A stretch of DNA of 58,016 nucleotides from Ancylomarina longa. GTDB lineage: Bacteria > Bacteroidota > Bacteroidia > Bacteroidales > Marinifilaceae. Below the pieces are notes generated by a model that searched no databases, was not told where the DNA came from, and was given only the letters and a program-made list of their open reading frames with translations. The DNA lies in contig NZ_RJJX01000025.1 in NCBI RefSeq assembly GCF_003996985.1, forward strand, positions 1-58,016. Direction: 5' to 3'. Shown here in pieces: positions 8,379-17,724 of the stretch; within the stretch, counting starts at the first letter, position 1; every line of letters starts with the position of its first letter. The translations under genes and the position numbers were made by a program.

Positions 8379-8735
8379 TTAATTGTTTGCTGCGAGATGT
8401 GAATGAGCGGAAAGAATCTTATTTGACCAAAAGCCGGATTCCTTCGCTTTGCTGATGTTCTTGTTTTCGTTCTGAAGCAACAGTATTTCGATCAACTCGA
8501 ATCCGAGCAGATCCAAATCATCAATTTCATTCACCTCTCGTTCGTTGTCGGGCAAATAGCAAAATCCGGAAAAACCGCATTCTTTCGATGGAACCAGCAA
8601 ATTGTAGCTAGTGTTGATGTTGGAAATCTTAATCTGTAGATTCATACTTGCAAATGCAGCATACGATTTCCTGCTCCAACGTCTAAATACCTGTACATCC
8701 GATCTTTGATTGCCGATTGTAAATACAGACTTCAT
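8379..8735 (-). CDS. Small protein of unknown function upstream of bioB
   Basis: 118 aa, no signal peptide or TM segment. The N-terminal part QVFRRWSRKSYAAFASMNLQ resembles a short conserved motif (F-R/S-RWSRK-S/G-YA-F-SL) that I recall in small Bacteroidota ORFs placed ahead of cofactor-related or TonB-receptor genes; this is memory, not a search result. The rest (acidic ExxEIDDLDLLGFELIEILLLQNENK) shows no known domain. It is the first gene of a probable bioB operon, with a promoter-like -7 box upstream. A role in biotin regulation or uptake would be speculation. Confidence 0.6.
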   Translation of the reverse strand: MKSVFTIGNQRSDVQVFRRWSRKSYAAFASMNLQIKISNINTSYNLLVPSKECGFSGFCYLPDNEREVNEIDDLDLLGFELIEILLLQNENKNISKAKESGFWSNKILSAHSHLAANN

Positions 8736-8790
8736 AGGTGTATCATTTTAATTTCGAGACACAAGATAATGAATCCCGCTATTTTGGAGT

Positions 8791-8798
8791 CAAAAGTA
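8791..8798 (-). promoter_or_regulatory. Possible -7 element for the bioB operon
   Basis: Minus-strand TACTTTTG matches TAnnTTTG, about 56 nt upstream of the first ATG of the operon (8735). The -33 TTG is not exact. Confidence 0.4.
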
Positions 8799-8848
8799 TT
8801 GTTTTTTTTTGATTTGAAAATGATTGTAGAACATATCCTGTAGAGATG

Positions 8849-8961
8849 TCGCACGCAACGTCTCAGTAATACCGCATGCAACATCTTTGTAATACCACAT
8901 GTAACGTCATAGTAATACCGCTTGCACGATTTTTATAATACCGCACAACGTCTCTATATTA
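8849..8961. repeat. Five degenerate 23-bp tandem repeats between bioB operon and Plug gene
   Basis: Units start at 8849, 8872, 8895, 8918 and 8941. The consensus is roughly CCGCATGCAACGTCTxxGTAATA; the last unit is 2 bp shorter and its end forms the stop codon of the Plug gene. The GCATGCAACGTCTC core resembles the half of a palindromic repeat (GAGACGTTGCATGCAACGTCTC) that I recall as widespread in cyanobacteria and Bacteroidota. There are no unique spacers, so it is not CRISPR. Confidence 0.8.
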
Positions 8962-10248
8962 AAATTTTGCAGTAGAACTAAGACTTTTATAACCAATGAG
9001 CATATCGTAATTTAAGGCAATATCATGGTAATAAACGTAAACCACATAGTTGTTTTCGGTTTCCCAATGATTTCCTTCAATATATCCAAAATCAGGTACC
9101 TTTTTTCCTTTATCTAGGGTGGCAAACTGATAATTGTAGTATCCTTGTTTCAAAAATATTGTTTTGCGATAGGAGTTGCTTGCATAATCGTATTCCATTT
9201 TATTTTTAGGAGTACACTTCCAATTGCAGAAATCACCATCAACATATACATCACCAAATTGTATTTTATTATCAAATGGAAGCCAGAAAGTAACGTAAAC
9301 GTAATCGGCTTCGGTATCGGGCTCATCTCTTTCCTGCACGTCAATTAAATACCGGCCATTTATATCTCTGTCAAAAATGTATTGTTTAAAATGCCGATTT
9401 TCTCCAGGAGCAAGGAGAACATAGGTTGTATCTTTTTCTTTCCTTATTTGCCGTATGAATCGGGTTTGATATCTTAAACTTTTCAGATCAAAATTTCTAA
9501 ATTCATTACCTCCTGGGAAAACATTTTCAGATTCGTAATCGAATACCAATTCATTTTTACGTATGAAGAGTGGCTTCAATTTCTTTTCACTTCCATCCAG
9601 ACGATCATTCTGGCAAAGTACAACCTGCAAATCCATTTGTGGATTATCTATGGCAAAATTAGGATGTAAAATACTGAAATCTACTTCTTGATGAGTCTCT
9701 CTTTTATCAATGGAAATTGGATGTTTAACTTCGCCCAGAATTTCAACTTTCGTATCTACAATCATAAATCTCTGCCGAATCACAATTTTTTCAGGATCAA
9801 AATCTTCATATACCTCCAATACATAGTTTCCTGATAATTTCAAACTTAAATCATCATTGGGGATTTTTAAACTATAATGAATGTAATCTACATTTGTATT
9901 AAAGGAAGGTTCGTAATTCTGAATTTGATTTTGTGCAAATCCATCCTGATAATCAAATTCACTGAGGTCGGAAATCTGCCAATTTTTATTACAATGGATA
10001 ATTCTATAGGAGTAATCTTGAATATTTACTCCAATTTCATCAAAAGAAAAAAGGAGCTGATTATCTCCATCCAATTCTATTATTGGCGCCATTAATTCCC
10101 ATCCTAAGGGATGTATTTGAACAGTATGGATGCTTTTTTTCTTTATTTCGTTGATAAATACAAGATTTAAATCGCTTTGAGCAGCAAGAAGATGTTGCGG
10201 AAATCCAATAAGAATGAGGAATATATAAATAAAGAAATTTTTAGGCAT
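8959..10248 (-). CDS. T9SS translocon Plug protein (DUF5103)
   Basis: 429 aa with a signal peptide (about 1-22) and an all-beta body. The beginning LxFINxIKKxSIHTVQIHPLGWELMxPIIELxxxxQLLFSFDE pattern, the YxYRIIHCNKNWxxSDLSEFDYQDGF block (about 80-105) and the C-terminal GDVYVDGDFCNWK and GYYNYQFA segments are typical of DUF5103. In the solved SprA structures a DUF5103 protein acts as the periplasmic plug of the outer-membrane type IX translocon. Here it is a single gene divergent from nqrA. Its presence implies that sprA and the motor genes lie elsewhere in the genome. Confidence 0.85.
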   Translation of the reverse strand: MPKNFFIYIFLILIGFPQHLLAAQSDLNLVFINEIKKKSIHTVQIHPLGWELMAPIIELDGDNQLLFSFDEIGVNIQDYSYRIIHCNKNWQISDLSEFDYQDGFAQNQIQNYEPSFNTNVDYIHYSLKIPNDDLSLKLSGNYVLEVYEDFDPEKIVIRQRFMIVDTKVEILGEVKHPISIDKRETHQEVDFSILHPNFAIDNPQMDLQVVLCQNDRLDGSEKKLKPLFIRKNELVFDYESENVFPGGNEFRNFDLKSLRYQTRFIRQIRKEKDTTYVLLAPGENRHFKQYIFDRDINGRYLIDVQERDEPDTEADYVYVTFWLPFDNKIQFGDVYVDGDFCNWKCTPKNKMEYDYASNSYRKTIFLKQGYYNYQFATLDKGKKVPDFGYIEGNHWETENNYVVYVYYHDIALNYDMLIGYKSLSSTAKF

Positions 10249-10394
10249 ATTGATATGTATATATACTGATTAAAAATAAACTGAAGAATTACAAAAATAG
10301 AAAATTGCTTTATATCTTTGTGTGCAAATTTTTTACAGCTATTAAAAAAAATGACTTCAAAAGTTTTTAAAACCTTTGAGCTTATTGTTAATGA

Positions 10395-10426
10395 TTGTGA
10401 ATTAGTGTATAATTTAGTTATTTTTG
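10395..10426 (+). promoter_or_regulatory. Bacteroidota promoter of the nqr operon
   Basis: TTG at 10395-10397, 21 nt spacer, TATTTTTG at 10419-10426: an exact fit to TTG-N19-21-TAnnTTTG. The predicted transcript would start about 24 nt before the nqrA ATG. A second -7-like box, TATCTTTG at 10313-10320, lies further upstream. Confidence 0.7.
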
Positions 10427-10456
10427 ACGCAAATTAATAAAATCAAATAGTTTAAC

Positions 10457-11812
10457 ATGTCTGAAGTTAAAAAGATCAAAAAAGGCTTAGATATTAAGCT
10501 GATAGGAAAGGCTGAAAAAGTTCTTGAAAAAGCTGATCGTTCTGAGACATACGCAATTAAACCTACCGATTTTCCCGGATTAACACCAAAATTAAAAGTG
10601 AAGGTTAATGCTGAAGTAAAGGCCGGAAGTCCTTTATTCTTCGATAAGTATTGCCCTGAAATTAATTTTGCATCACCGGTGAGTGGTAAGGTAATTGCCG
10701 TAAACCGAGGAGAACGACGGAAAATCTTAGAGGTAGTAATTCAAGCCGACACGGAAACCCAATACGAGACGTTTAAAAAGGCTGATCCGAATGGTCTTTC
10801 GCGCGAGGATGTAAAGGAAGAATTATTAAAAAGTGGTCTTTGGTGCTACTTGCGCCAACGTCCTTACGATGTAATTGCTAAACCACTTGAAACTCCAAAA
10901 GCAATATTCATTTCTGCTTTTGATACAGCACCTTTAGCAGCTGATTTTGATTTCCTTGTTGAAGGAGAATCAGAAGCATTTCAGGCAGGAATTAATGCTC
11001 TTGCTAAATTAACAGACGGTAAGGTAAATTTGAATATCAATCCAAATTTGAATCAGTCAAAAGTATTTTCTGATGCCAAAAATGTTGCGATTAATAAATT
11101 TACAGGAATTCATCCAGCTGGTAATGTAGGAGTTCAAATTCATCACGTTGATCCAATTAATAAAGGCGAAGTAGTTTGGGTAATTCGTCCACAGGAAGTC
11201 GTTTTTATTGGTCGATTGTTTACCAAAGGGATTTATGATGTAAGTCGTAAAATTGCACTTTGTGGTTCAGAGGTAAAAACTCCATGTTATTTTGAAACAA
11301 TTCAAGGAGCCTCCGTTAGAAATATTTTGAAAGGGAAATTAAAAGACGAGCAAAAAATCAGAGTAATTTCAGGTAATGTTTTAACCGGAACACAGATTTT
11401 CGAGGATGGTTTCATAGGCTCTTACGATTCACAATTGACTGTTATACCAGAGGGAAATCAATTTGAATTCCTTGGTTGGGCACTTCCTGGATTGAATAAA
11501 TTCTCAATGTCAAAATCTTTCTTTTCATGGTTAATGCCGAAAAAAGAATATCGTTTAGATGCAAATATGCATGGAGAACATCGTGCCTACGTTGTATCTG
11601 GAGAATATGAAAAGGTTTTACCAATGGATATTTTACCAGTTCATTTGGTGAAATCAATCATGATTGAAGATATTGATCGAATGGAGCAATTAGGTATATA
11701 CGAAGTAGCTCCGGAAGATTTTGCACTTTGCGAATTCGTTTGTACATCAAAAATTAATGTACAAGATATTATTCGTCAAGGAATCGGTCTGATGATTAAG
11801 GAAATGAGCTAA
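10457..11812 (+). CDS. nqrA: Na+-translocating NADH:quinone reductase subunit A
   Basis: 451 aa, standard length. NqrA is the cytoplasmic-face subunit without cofactors that contacts the quinone site of NqrB. Family features: the N-terminal KKGLDIKLIGKAEKV segment, a lipoyl-like hammerhead with FASPVSGKVIAVNRGERRKILEV (about 73-95), and the C-terminal PVHLVKSIMIEDIDRMEQLG and LCEFVCTSK with two cysteines. First gene of the nqrABCDEF operon; 113 nt separate it from nqrB, the largest gap in the operon. Confidence 0.96.
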   Translation: MSEVKKIKKGLDIKLIGKAEKVLEKADRSETYAIKPTDFPGLTPKLKVKVNAEVKAGSPLFFDKYCPEINFASPVSGKVIAVNRGERRKILEVVIQADTETQYETFKKADPNGLSREDVKEELLKSGLWCYLRQRPYDVIAKPLETPKAIFISAFDTAPLAADFDFLVEGESEAFQAGINALAKLTDGKVNLNINPNLNQSKVFSDAKNVAINKFTGIHPAGNVGVQIHHVDPINKGEVVWVIRPQEVVFIGRLFTKGIYDVSRKIALCGSEVKTPCYFETIQGASVRNILKGKLKDEQKIRVISGNVLTGTQIFEDGFIGSYDSQLTVIPEGNQFEFLGWALPGLNKFSMSKSFFSWLMPKKEYRLDANMHGEHRAYVVSGEYEKVLPMDILPVHLVKSIMIEDIDRMEQLGIYEVAPEDFALCEFVCTSKINVQDIIRQGIGLMIKEMS

Positions 11813-11824
11813 ATAAATACTGAT

Positions 11825-11903
11825 TTATTTCTAAAGGCGATTTTTAGCAAATTAGAAATAAGTTGGAAGTTCCATCCGATCTATTTAATAAATTGTACGG
11901 ATG
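11825..11903 (+). repeat. Two hairpins between nqrA and nqrB
   Basis: TTATTTCTAA (11825-11834) pairs with TTAGAAATAA (11852-11861), and CATCCG (11873-11878) pairs with CGGATG (11898-11903). Neither is followed by a T run, so they are not classic terminators. They may set mRNA stability or processing between nqrA and nqrB. Confidence 0.5.
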
Positions 11904-11925
11904 AAAAAACGGATAATAATATACA

Positions 11926-13110
11926 ATGAAAGCACTAAGAAAATTTCTTGATAAAAAGAAACCTTTATTTGAAAAAGGGGGGAAATATGCGAAGTTGCAG
12001 TCTACATTTGAGGCTTTTGAAACTTTTCTGTTTGTTCCTGATATTACATCCAAAACAGGCACTCATATTAAGGACGCTATTGATTTGAAGCGAACTATGT
12101 CTGTGGTTGTTTTGGCATTATTTCCTGCTCTTCTGTTTGGAATGTATAATGTGGGTTATCAGCATTTTCGTTCGGCAGGAGAATTGGCTGCAACAGGAAT
12201 GTTTGATTTATTCCTTTATGGCTTAATAAAAGTATTACCTATTATTGTGGTATCCTACGTTGTTGGATTGGGTATTGAATTTGCATTTGCACAAATGAGA
12301 GGCCATAAGGTGAATGAAGGATTCCTTGTTTCGGGAATGCTTATTCCATTGATCATGCCAGTAGAGGCACCTCTTTGGATGGTTGCTGTTGCTACTGCCT
12401 TTGCCGTTGTTATTGGTAAGGAAGTGTTTGGTGGAACTGGAATGAATATCTGGAATCCAGCCTTAGTAGCTCGAGCATTCTTTTTCTTTGCTTATCCATC
12501 AAAAATGTCAGGAGATGCTGTTTGGATAGCTGATAAAGCGGATACTTTTTCCGGAGCTACTCCTCTAGCACATGCGGCAGCTCTTGTTGGAGCAAAAGGT
12601 GAAGCAGCAACTTCAATTATAGAACAACATCTTTCCAACACCTGGGATATGTTTGTTGGTTTAATTCCCGGATCAATAGGAGAAACCTCTACTATTGCTA
12701 TTTTAATTGGAGCTTTAATTTTAATTGCAACAGGAATTGGAAGCTGGAGAATTATTGTTTCTGTATTTGCAGGAGGATTTGTTATGGGAACTTTATTTAA
12801 TCTATTGGGTTCTAATTCCTATATGACATTAATACCTGCATGGCAACACCTTGTTATGGGTGGATTTGCTTTTGGAGCTGTATTTATGGCTACTGATCCT
12901 GTTTCTGGAACTCAGACAACCAGAGGAAAATATATATATGGATTTTTAATTGGATTTCTTGCAGTATTGATCCGAGTTCTTAATGCAGGTTTCCCTGAAG
13001 CTATGATGTTAGCAATTCTTTTAATGAACACTTTCGCTCCACTAATCGATCATTTCGTGGTTCAGGGAAATATTAAAAGAAGATTGAAACGAGTTAAGGT
13101 AACTGCTTAA
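11926..13110 (+). CDS. nqrB: Na+-translocating NADH:quinone reductase subunit B
   Basis: 394 aa integral membrane subunit with about ten TM segments, carrying one covalent FMN plus riboflavin, and forming the Na+ path. The flavinylation site is TFSGATPLA, Thr212, the expected D/SGAT-type acceptor for ApbE. The N-terminal amphipathic part (KPLFEKGGKYAKLQSTFEAFETFLF) and GMNIWNPALVARAFFFFAYP are also typical. The apbE gene that would attach the FMN lies at 16629. Confidence 0.96.
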   Translation: MKALRKFLDKKKPLFEKGGKYAKLQSTFEAFETFLFVPDITSKTGTHIKDAIDLKRTMSVVVLALFPALLFGMYNVGYQHFRSAGELAATGMFDLFLYGLIKVLPIIVVSYVVGLGIEFAFAQMRGHKVNEGFLVSGMLIPLIMPVEAPLWMVAVATAFAVVIGKEVFGGTGMNIWNPALVARAFFFFAYPSKMSGDAVWIADKADTFSGATPLAHAAALVGAKGEAATSIIEQHLSNTWDMFVGLIPGSIGETSTIAILIGALILIATGIGSWRIIVSVFAGGFVMGTLFNLLGSNSYMTLIPAWQHLVMGGFAFGAVFMATDPVSGTQTTRGKYIYGFLIGFLAVLIRVLNAGFPEAMMLAILLMNTFAPLIDHFVVQGNIKRRLKRVKVTA

Positions 13111-13130
13111 ATCAAATAATCAATTAGAAT

Positions 13131-13835
13131 ATGAATACTCAAAGTAATACATATACATTTCTTTACGCCTCTATTTTGGTAGTAGTGGTTGCTGCGGTAC
13201 TTTCTTTCACAGCATTACAACTGAAGCCACGGCAAAATAAAAATAGAGAGATAGAGAAAAAGCAATATATACTTAAAGCTGTGGATATATCCTCCACTCC
13301 GGAAGATGCAGAAGCTTTATACAAAAAATATATTGAAAAAGCATTTCTTGTTAATTCCCAAGGGAAGACTATTTCCGAAGATATGGATAAAGCGTTTGAA
13401 GTTGACCTAAAGGTTGAAAATGCTAAGGCTTTAAAAAACAGGGAGCTTCCTGTTTTTATTTTTGAAAAAGAAGGAGTTGGCGAAAAAATAATTCTGCCTA
13501 TACGTGGTAAAGGTATGTGGGGACCTATTTGGGGTTTTATTTCCATGGATACAGATGGGAAAACAATTTACGGTGCTATATTCGACCATAAGGGTGAAAC
13601 TCCAGGCTTGGGAGCTGAAATTGCAAAACCTGCATTTCAGAAACCTTTTGCTGGAAAACAAATTTTTGATGAGCAAGGAACTTTTACATCTTTGGCTTTG
13701 AGAAAAGGAACTGCCTCTGGTCATGTTCACCAATTTGATGCTGTATCAGGTGGTACGGTTACTTCCAAAGGACTCGAAAAAATGCTTCGGGACAACCTTG
13801 GAAGTTATGAAAAGTTTTTAAAATCCTTAAATTAA
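13131..13835 (+). CDS. nqrC: Na+-translocating NADH:quinone reductase subunit C
   Basis: 234 aa: one N-terminal TM (about 9-29) and a periplasmic FMN-binding domain. The FMN acceptor motif is SGGTVTS at 206-212 (Thr209), with a Gly in the place where many NqrC have Ala (SGATxTS); this still fits the S/D-G-x-T-x-T rule. The HKGETPGLGAEIAKPAFQ segment (153-170) is the NqrC/RnfG hallmark. The subunit is 20-30 residues shorter than Vibrio NqrC, as is usual in Bacteroidota. Confidence 0.95.
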   Translation: MNTQSNTYTFLYASILVVVVAAVLSFTALQLKPRQNKNREIEKKQYILKAVDISSTPEDAEALYKKYIEKAFLVNSQGKTISEDMDKAFEVDLKVENAKALKNRELPVFIFEKEGVGEKIILPIRGKGMWGPIWGFISMDTDGKTIYGAIFDHKGETPGLGAEIAKPAFQKPFAGKQIFDEQGTFTSLALRKGTASGHVHQFDAVSGGTVTSKGLEKMLRDNLGSYEKFLKSLN

Positions 13836-13842
13836 GCACGAG

Positions 13843-14487
13843 ATGAGCGATAAAGAACCATTATTCTCCGCTAAGAACAGAAAGTTATTAACTAATCCGT
13901 TGAGTGCCGAAAATCCTATAACGGTACAGGTACTCGGTATCTGTTCAGCCTTGGCTATTACTGCAAAATTAGAACCAGCTATAGTAATGTCACTATCAGT
14001 TATGGCAGTTACAGCACTTGCGAATGTGATAGTTTCATTATTAAGAAATACTATTCCTTCACGAATTAGAATTATTGTACAACTAGTTGTGGTGGCTGCA
14101 CTTGTTATTGTGGTTGACCAGGTACTAAAGGCTTTTGCCTATAATGTTAGTAAACAACTATCCGTTTTTGTCGGTTTGATTATTACAAATTGTATTATCA
14201 TGGGTAGACTTGAGGCATTTGCTTTGGGAAATAAACCTTGGCCAGCCTTCCTTGATGGTATTGGTAATGGTGCTGGTTACGGTGTAATTTTAATTATTGT
14301 AGCATTTTTCAGGGAGTTGTTGGGATCTGGAACCTTATACGGTTTTCATGTGATTCCGAAAGTTTTATATGATATGGGTTATCAAAACAATGGATTGATG
14401 ATTCTACCTCCAATGGCCTTGATTACCTTAGGTATCATTATCTGGGTTCACAGATCAAGAAACAAAGGTTTAATTGAGTCTAATTAA
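13843..14487 (+). CDS. nqrD: Na+-translocating NADH:quinone reductase subunit D
   Basis: 214 aa, six TM segments. Typical NqrD/RnfE features: [25 protein letters not shown] at the N-terminus (about 16-40), [23 protein letters not shown], the [13 protein letters not shown] loop with the Cys that helps bind the intramembrane iron centre, and [27 protein letters not shown]. Starts 7 nt after the nqrC stop. Confidence 0.96.
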   Translation: MSDKEPLFSAKNRKLLTNPLSAENPITVQVLGICSALAITAKLEPAIVMSLSVMAVTALANVIVSLLRNTIPSRIRIIVQLVVVAALVIVVDQVLKAFAYNVSKQLSVFVGLIITNCIIMGRLEAFALGNKPWPAFLDGIGNGAGYGVILIIVAFFRELLGSGTLYGFHVIPKVLYDMGYQNNGLMILPPMALITLGIIIWVHRSRNKGLIESN

Positions 14488-14507
14488 TTGAAAAGAAATA
14501 TCAAAAC

Positions 14508-15125
14508 ATGGAAAATCTGATTAATATATTTATCAAGTCGATTTTTATCGACAATATGGTATTTGCGTACTTCCTTGGAATGTGTTCGTTTCTGGCAGTT
14601 TCTAAAACTGTTAAAACATCAATGGGACTTGGAATTGCAGTTGTTTTTGTATTAGGAATTACTGTGCCAGTGGACTATTTGTTGAACAAATACATTCTGG
14701 AGTCAGGTGCACTTACTTGGTTTGACAGTTCATTTGCAAATGTAGATTTAAGCTTCTTAAGCTTTATCATGTTTATTGCAGTTATTGCTTCCATGGTACA
14801 GTTAGTTGAAATGATCGTTGAAAAGTTTGCTCCGGCCTTATATTCTACTCTAGGAATTTTTCTACCATTAATTGCTGTAAACTGTGCAATTTTGGGAGGA
14901 TCCCTTTTCATGCAAGAAAGAGGTTATAATACCTTAGCCGAGGCTACTACTTATGGATTAGGATCAGGAATTGGATGGTTGCTAGCTATTGTAGGAATTT
15001 CTGCAATTCGCGAAAAAATCCGTTACTCTAATATTCCGGCCCCTTTAAGAGGTCTGGGGATTACTTTTATTGTAACTGGTTTGATGGGAATTGCCTTCAT
15101 GAGCTTTATGGGCATAAAACTCTAA
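14508..15125 (+). CDS. nqrE: Na+-translocating NADH:quinone reductase subunit E
   Basis: 205 aa, six TM segments, inverted-topology partner of Nqr[28 protein letters not shown] at about residues 8-34 and [19 protein letters not shown] contain the conserved cysteines of the 2Fe-2S centre between NqrD and Nqr[22 protein letters not shown] is the typical second-half motif. Confidence 0.96.
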   Translation: MENLINIFIKSIFIDNMVFAYFLGMCSFLAVSKTVKTSMGLGIAVVFVLGITVPVDYLLNKYILESGALTWFDSSFANVDLSFLSFIMFIAVIASMVQLVEMIVEKFAPALYSTLGIFLPLIAVNCAILGGSLFMQERGYNTLAEATTYGLGSGIGWLLAIVGISAIREKIRYSNIPAPLRGLGITFIVTGLMGIAFMSFMGIKL

Positions 15126-15177
15126 GCGGATAAAGAAATAAGGTAAATTGAAATTTTAAAATTTAACCGGAATAAAG

Positions 15178-16437
15178 ATGATATTATCAACAATACAAGG
15201 TACAGTAATTGAAACAAGTATTATAGTATTTTTGCTTGTAATACTCGTACTGGTTTCCATACTATTATACGCAAAAAAGAAGCTTACCCCATCTGGAGAA
15301 GTAACGATTGACATAAATAATGGAGACCAAAAAATGGTTGTAGAACCAGGAAGTAGTCTATTAGGAACTTTGGGAGCTCAAAAAATATTTTTACCATCGG
15401 CATGTGGTGGTGGTGGAACTTGCGGAATGTGTAAATGTCAAGTACATTCGGGAGCAGGATCGATATTACCGACAGAGATAGGCTTTTTCACTCGCAAGGA
15501 GGCTCAAAACGATTGGCGACTTGCTTGTCAAGTGAAAGTGAAAGAAGACTTGGAAATGTCTATCCCTCAAGAAATCCTTGGTATTAAAAAATGGGAATGT
15601 GAAGTGGTGTCCAATCACAATGTGGCAACTTTTATTAAAGAGTTCGTTGTGAAATTGCCAGAAGGAGAAAACCTGGATTTCAAATCAGGAGGTTATATTC
15701 AAATTGATGTTCCTAAAATTGAGGTTGACTTCAAGGATATGATCATTGAAGAGGAGTATCTATCAGATTGGGAAAAGTTCAAATTATTCGATTTGAAAAT
15801 GAAGAATCCCGAGCCTACATACAGAGCATATTCTATGGCTAATCACCCAGCAGAAGGGAATATTGTAATGCTGAATATTCGTATTGCAACGCCACCTTTC
15901 GATAGAGTTCGCGGTGGATGGATGAATGTGAATCCTGGAATTTGTTCCTCATTTGTTTTCTCACGTAAGCCGGGAGATAAGGTTACTGTTTCAGGCCCTT
16001 ATGGAGAATTCTTTATTAAAGAAACCAATAACGAGATGATGTTTATTGGTGGTGGTGCTGGTATGGCTCCAATGCGTTCTCATATTTTCCACATGTTCCA
16101 CACTGTGAAAACAGGTAGAAAAGCTACTTTCTGGTATGGTGCACGTTCCTTAAAAGAAGTATTCTATGCGGATCAATTTGACGCTATTGCGGAGAAATTT
16201 CCAAATTTCGAATGGCATTTGGCACTTTCAGAGCCACTTCCAGAGGATAATTGGGAAGGACCAACTGGTTTCATACATCAGGTGATTTACGATAATTATC
16301 TTTGTAAACATGATGAACCTGAGGATATTGAATATTACTTGTGTGGACCGCCAATGATGAATTCAGCTATTAATAATATGCTGTACGAATTAGGTGTTCC
16401 AGAAGAAATGATTGCATTCGATGATTTTGGATCCTAA
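15178..16437 (+). CDS. nqrF: Na+-translocating NADH:quinone reductase subunit F
   Basis: 419 aa NADH-oxidising subunit. One TM (about 12-31), a ferredoxin domain with 2Fe-2S ligands Cys76, Cys82, Cys85 and Cys117 (CGGGGTCGMC and RLACQ), an FAD domain with RAYSMANHP, and an NADH domain with FIGGGAGMAPMRSH and YYLCGPPMMNSA. Last gene of the operon, directly followed by a terminator, so apbE is transcribed separately. Confidence 0.97.
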   Translation: MILSTIQGTVIETSIIVFLLVILVLVSILLYAKKKLTPSGEVTIDINNGDQKMVVEPGSSLLGTLGAQKIFLPSACGGGGTCGMCKCQVHSGAGSILPTEIGFFTRKEAQNDWRLACQVKVKEDLEMSIPQEILGIKKWECEVVSNHNVATFIKEFVVKLPEGENLDFKSGGYIQIDVPKIEVDFKDMIIEEEYLSDWEKFKLFDLKMKNPEPTYRAYSMANHPAEGNIVMLNIRIATPPFDRVRGGWMNVNPGICSSFVFSRKPGDKVTVSGPYGEFFIKETNNEMMFIGGGAGMAPMRSHIFHMFHTVKTGRKATFWYGARSLKEVFYADQFDAIAEKFPNFEWHLALSEPLPEDNWEGPTGFIHQVIYDNYLCKHDEPEDIEYYLCGPPMMNSAINNMLYELGVPEEMIAFDDFGS

Positions 16438-16443
16438 CTAATA

Positions 16444-16485
16444 AAAAAACAAGCCTCGGTCATCTGTATCGAGGCTTGTTTTTTA
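16444..16485 (+). terminator. Terminator of the nqr operon
   Basis: AACAAGCCTCG pairs with CGAGGCTTGTT, 10-nt loop, followed by TTTT. The A run before the stem makes it potentially bidirectional. Confidence 0.92.
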
Positions 16486-16628
16486 GTAGCCTGATCTAAA
16501 TTTGTAATCATGTATTACATGAAAAGGTATGATATTTCTCTTGCTAATTAAGCTCGCATTAGATTAAAAGAAATTACTGTCATAACAAAATCCTATTTAA
16601 TTGATCAAATTATAGAACTATACTACAT

Positions 16629-17633
16629 ATGAAGAATAGATTGCTTATAGCAAGTTTACTTGTCTCTTTTTTCCTAATATCTTGCCAGAAACCTGAAGCA
16701 AATTATCACTTTAATCAGGGAAAAGTTTTTGGTACTTTTTATCACATCATATATAAATATCCTAATAAGGATTTGAAAGATGAAATAATGGAAAAATTGA
16801 AACAGTTTGATTTTTCTCTTTCTACTTATAATCCTGAATCAATTATTTCTAAGGTGAATCAAAATGATTCAAGTGTAGTATTGGATCATTACTTTCTAAA
16901 GGTTTTTCAAAAGAGCAAGGAGGTTGCAGAGATTACTGACGGCGCTTTTGACTGGACTGTTGCACCTTTGGTAAATGCGTGGGGATTTGGGTTTAAAAAT
17001 AAATTAGATCCTGATAAGATACCGGTTGATAGTCTTTTGAAGATTGTAGGCTATAATAAAGTTCATTTGGAAAATGGAAAGGTTGTGAAAGAAGATCCCC
17101 GAATAATGTTTGATGCTAGTGCTATTGCAAAAGGCTATGGGGTAGATGTGGTGGCTGAGTTTTTGGAATCAAAAGGGATACGTAATTATATGGTTGAGAT
17201 TGGTGGGGAAATTAGAGCCAAAGGGAAAAGCGATAAAGACCGAATCTGGCGAGTCGGAATTGACAAGCCGATTGATGATCCAAGTAGTTTGTCCAGGCAA
17301 ATTCAAGATGTTATTACCATTGGAAATGGAGCGATGGCAACATCTGGTAACTATAGACAATTTTATCTGAAAGATGGGATTAAATACGCTCATACAATCG
17401 ATCCAAGATTAGGTTATCCAGTCCAACACAGTTTACTTTCTGCCTCCGTTTTAGCTCCGGATTGCATGACTGCTGACGCATATGCAACTGCTTTTATGGT
17501 ACTAGGTTTAGATAAGAGTTTGAAAATTGTAGAGAAAGATTCTTTATTGGATGCTTATTTTATTTACTCAGATAAGGATGGAATTCTGAAGATTAAAATG
17601 ACTGGAAATTTAAAGGATAGGATTTTAGAATAG
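16629..17633 (+). CDS. apbE: FAD:protein FMN transferase (lipoprotein)
   Basis: 334 aa. A lipobox, FLISC with Cys19, makes it an outer- or inner-leaflet lipoprotein facing the periplasm. It splits FAD and links FMN to a Thr of target proteins, here most likely NqrB Thr212 and NqrC Thr209. Motifs: DGAFDWTVAPLVNAWGFG, MFDASAIAKGYGVD (Mg/FAD site), GNGAMATSGNYRQFY, HTIDPRLGYPV and the metal-site CMTADAYATAFMVLG. It lies 190 nt beyond the nqr operon, past a terminator. It is convergent with the two small membrane proteins at 17725-18210. Confidence 0.95.
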   Translation: MKNRLLIASLLVSFFLISCQKPEANYHFNQGKVFGTFYHIIYKYPNKDLKDEIMEKLKQFDFSLSTYNPESIISKVNQNDSSVVLDHYFLKVFQKSKEVAEITDGAFDWTVAPLVNAWGFGFKNKLDPDKIPVDSLLKIVGYNKVHLENGKVVKEDPRIMFDASAIAKGYGVDVVAEFLESKGIRNYMVEIGGEIRAKGKSDKDRIWRVGIDKPIDDPSSLSRQIQDVITIGNGAMATSGNYRQFYLKDGIKYAHTIDPRLGYPVQHSLLSASVLAPDCMTADAYATAFMVLGLDKSLKIVEKDSLLDAYFIYSDKDGILKIKMTGNLKDRILE

Positions 17634-17724
17634 AAAAAACTTAGCTAAATAGCTATTTGCGAATCCTTCTGTTTGAATGCATATTCTCCCTGAGTAGGAG
17701 ATATAGTTCTAATTTTTGGATAAT

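Noticed and set aside
8849-8961. CRISPR-like array
   Set aside because: The period is only 23 bp and units abut with no unique spacers; no cas gene is near.
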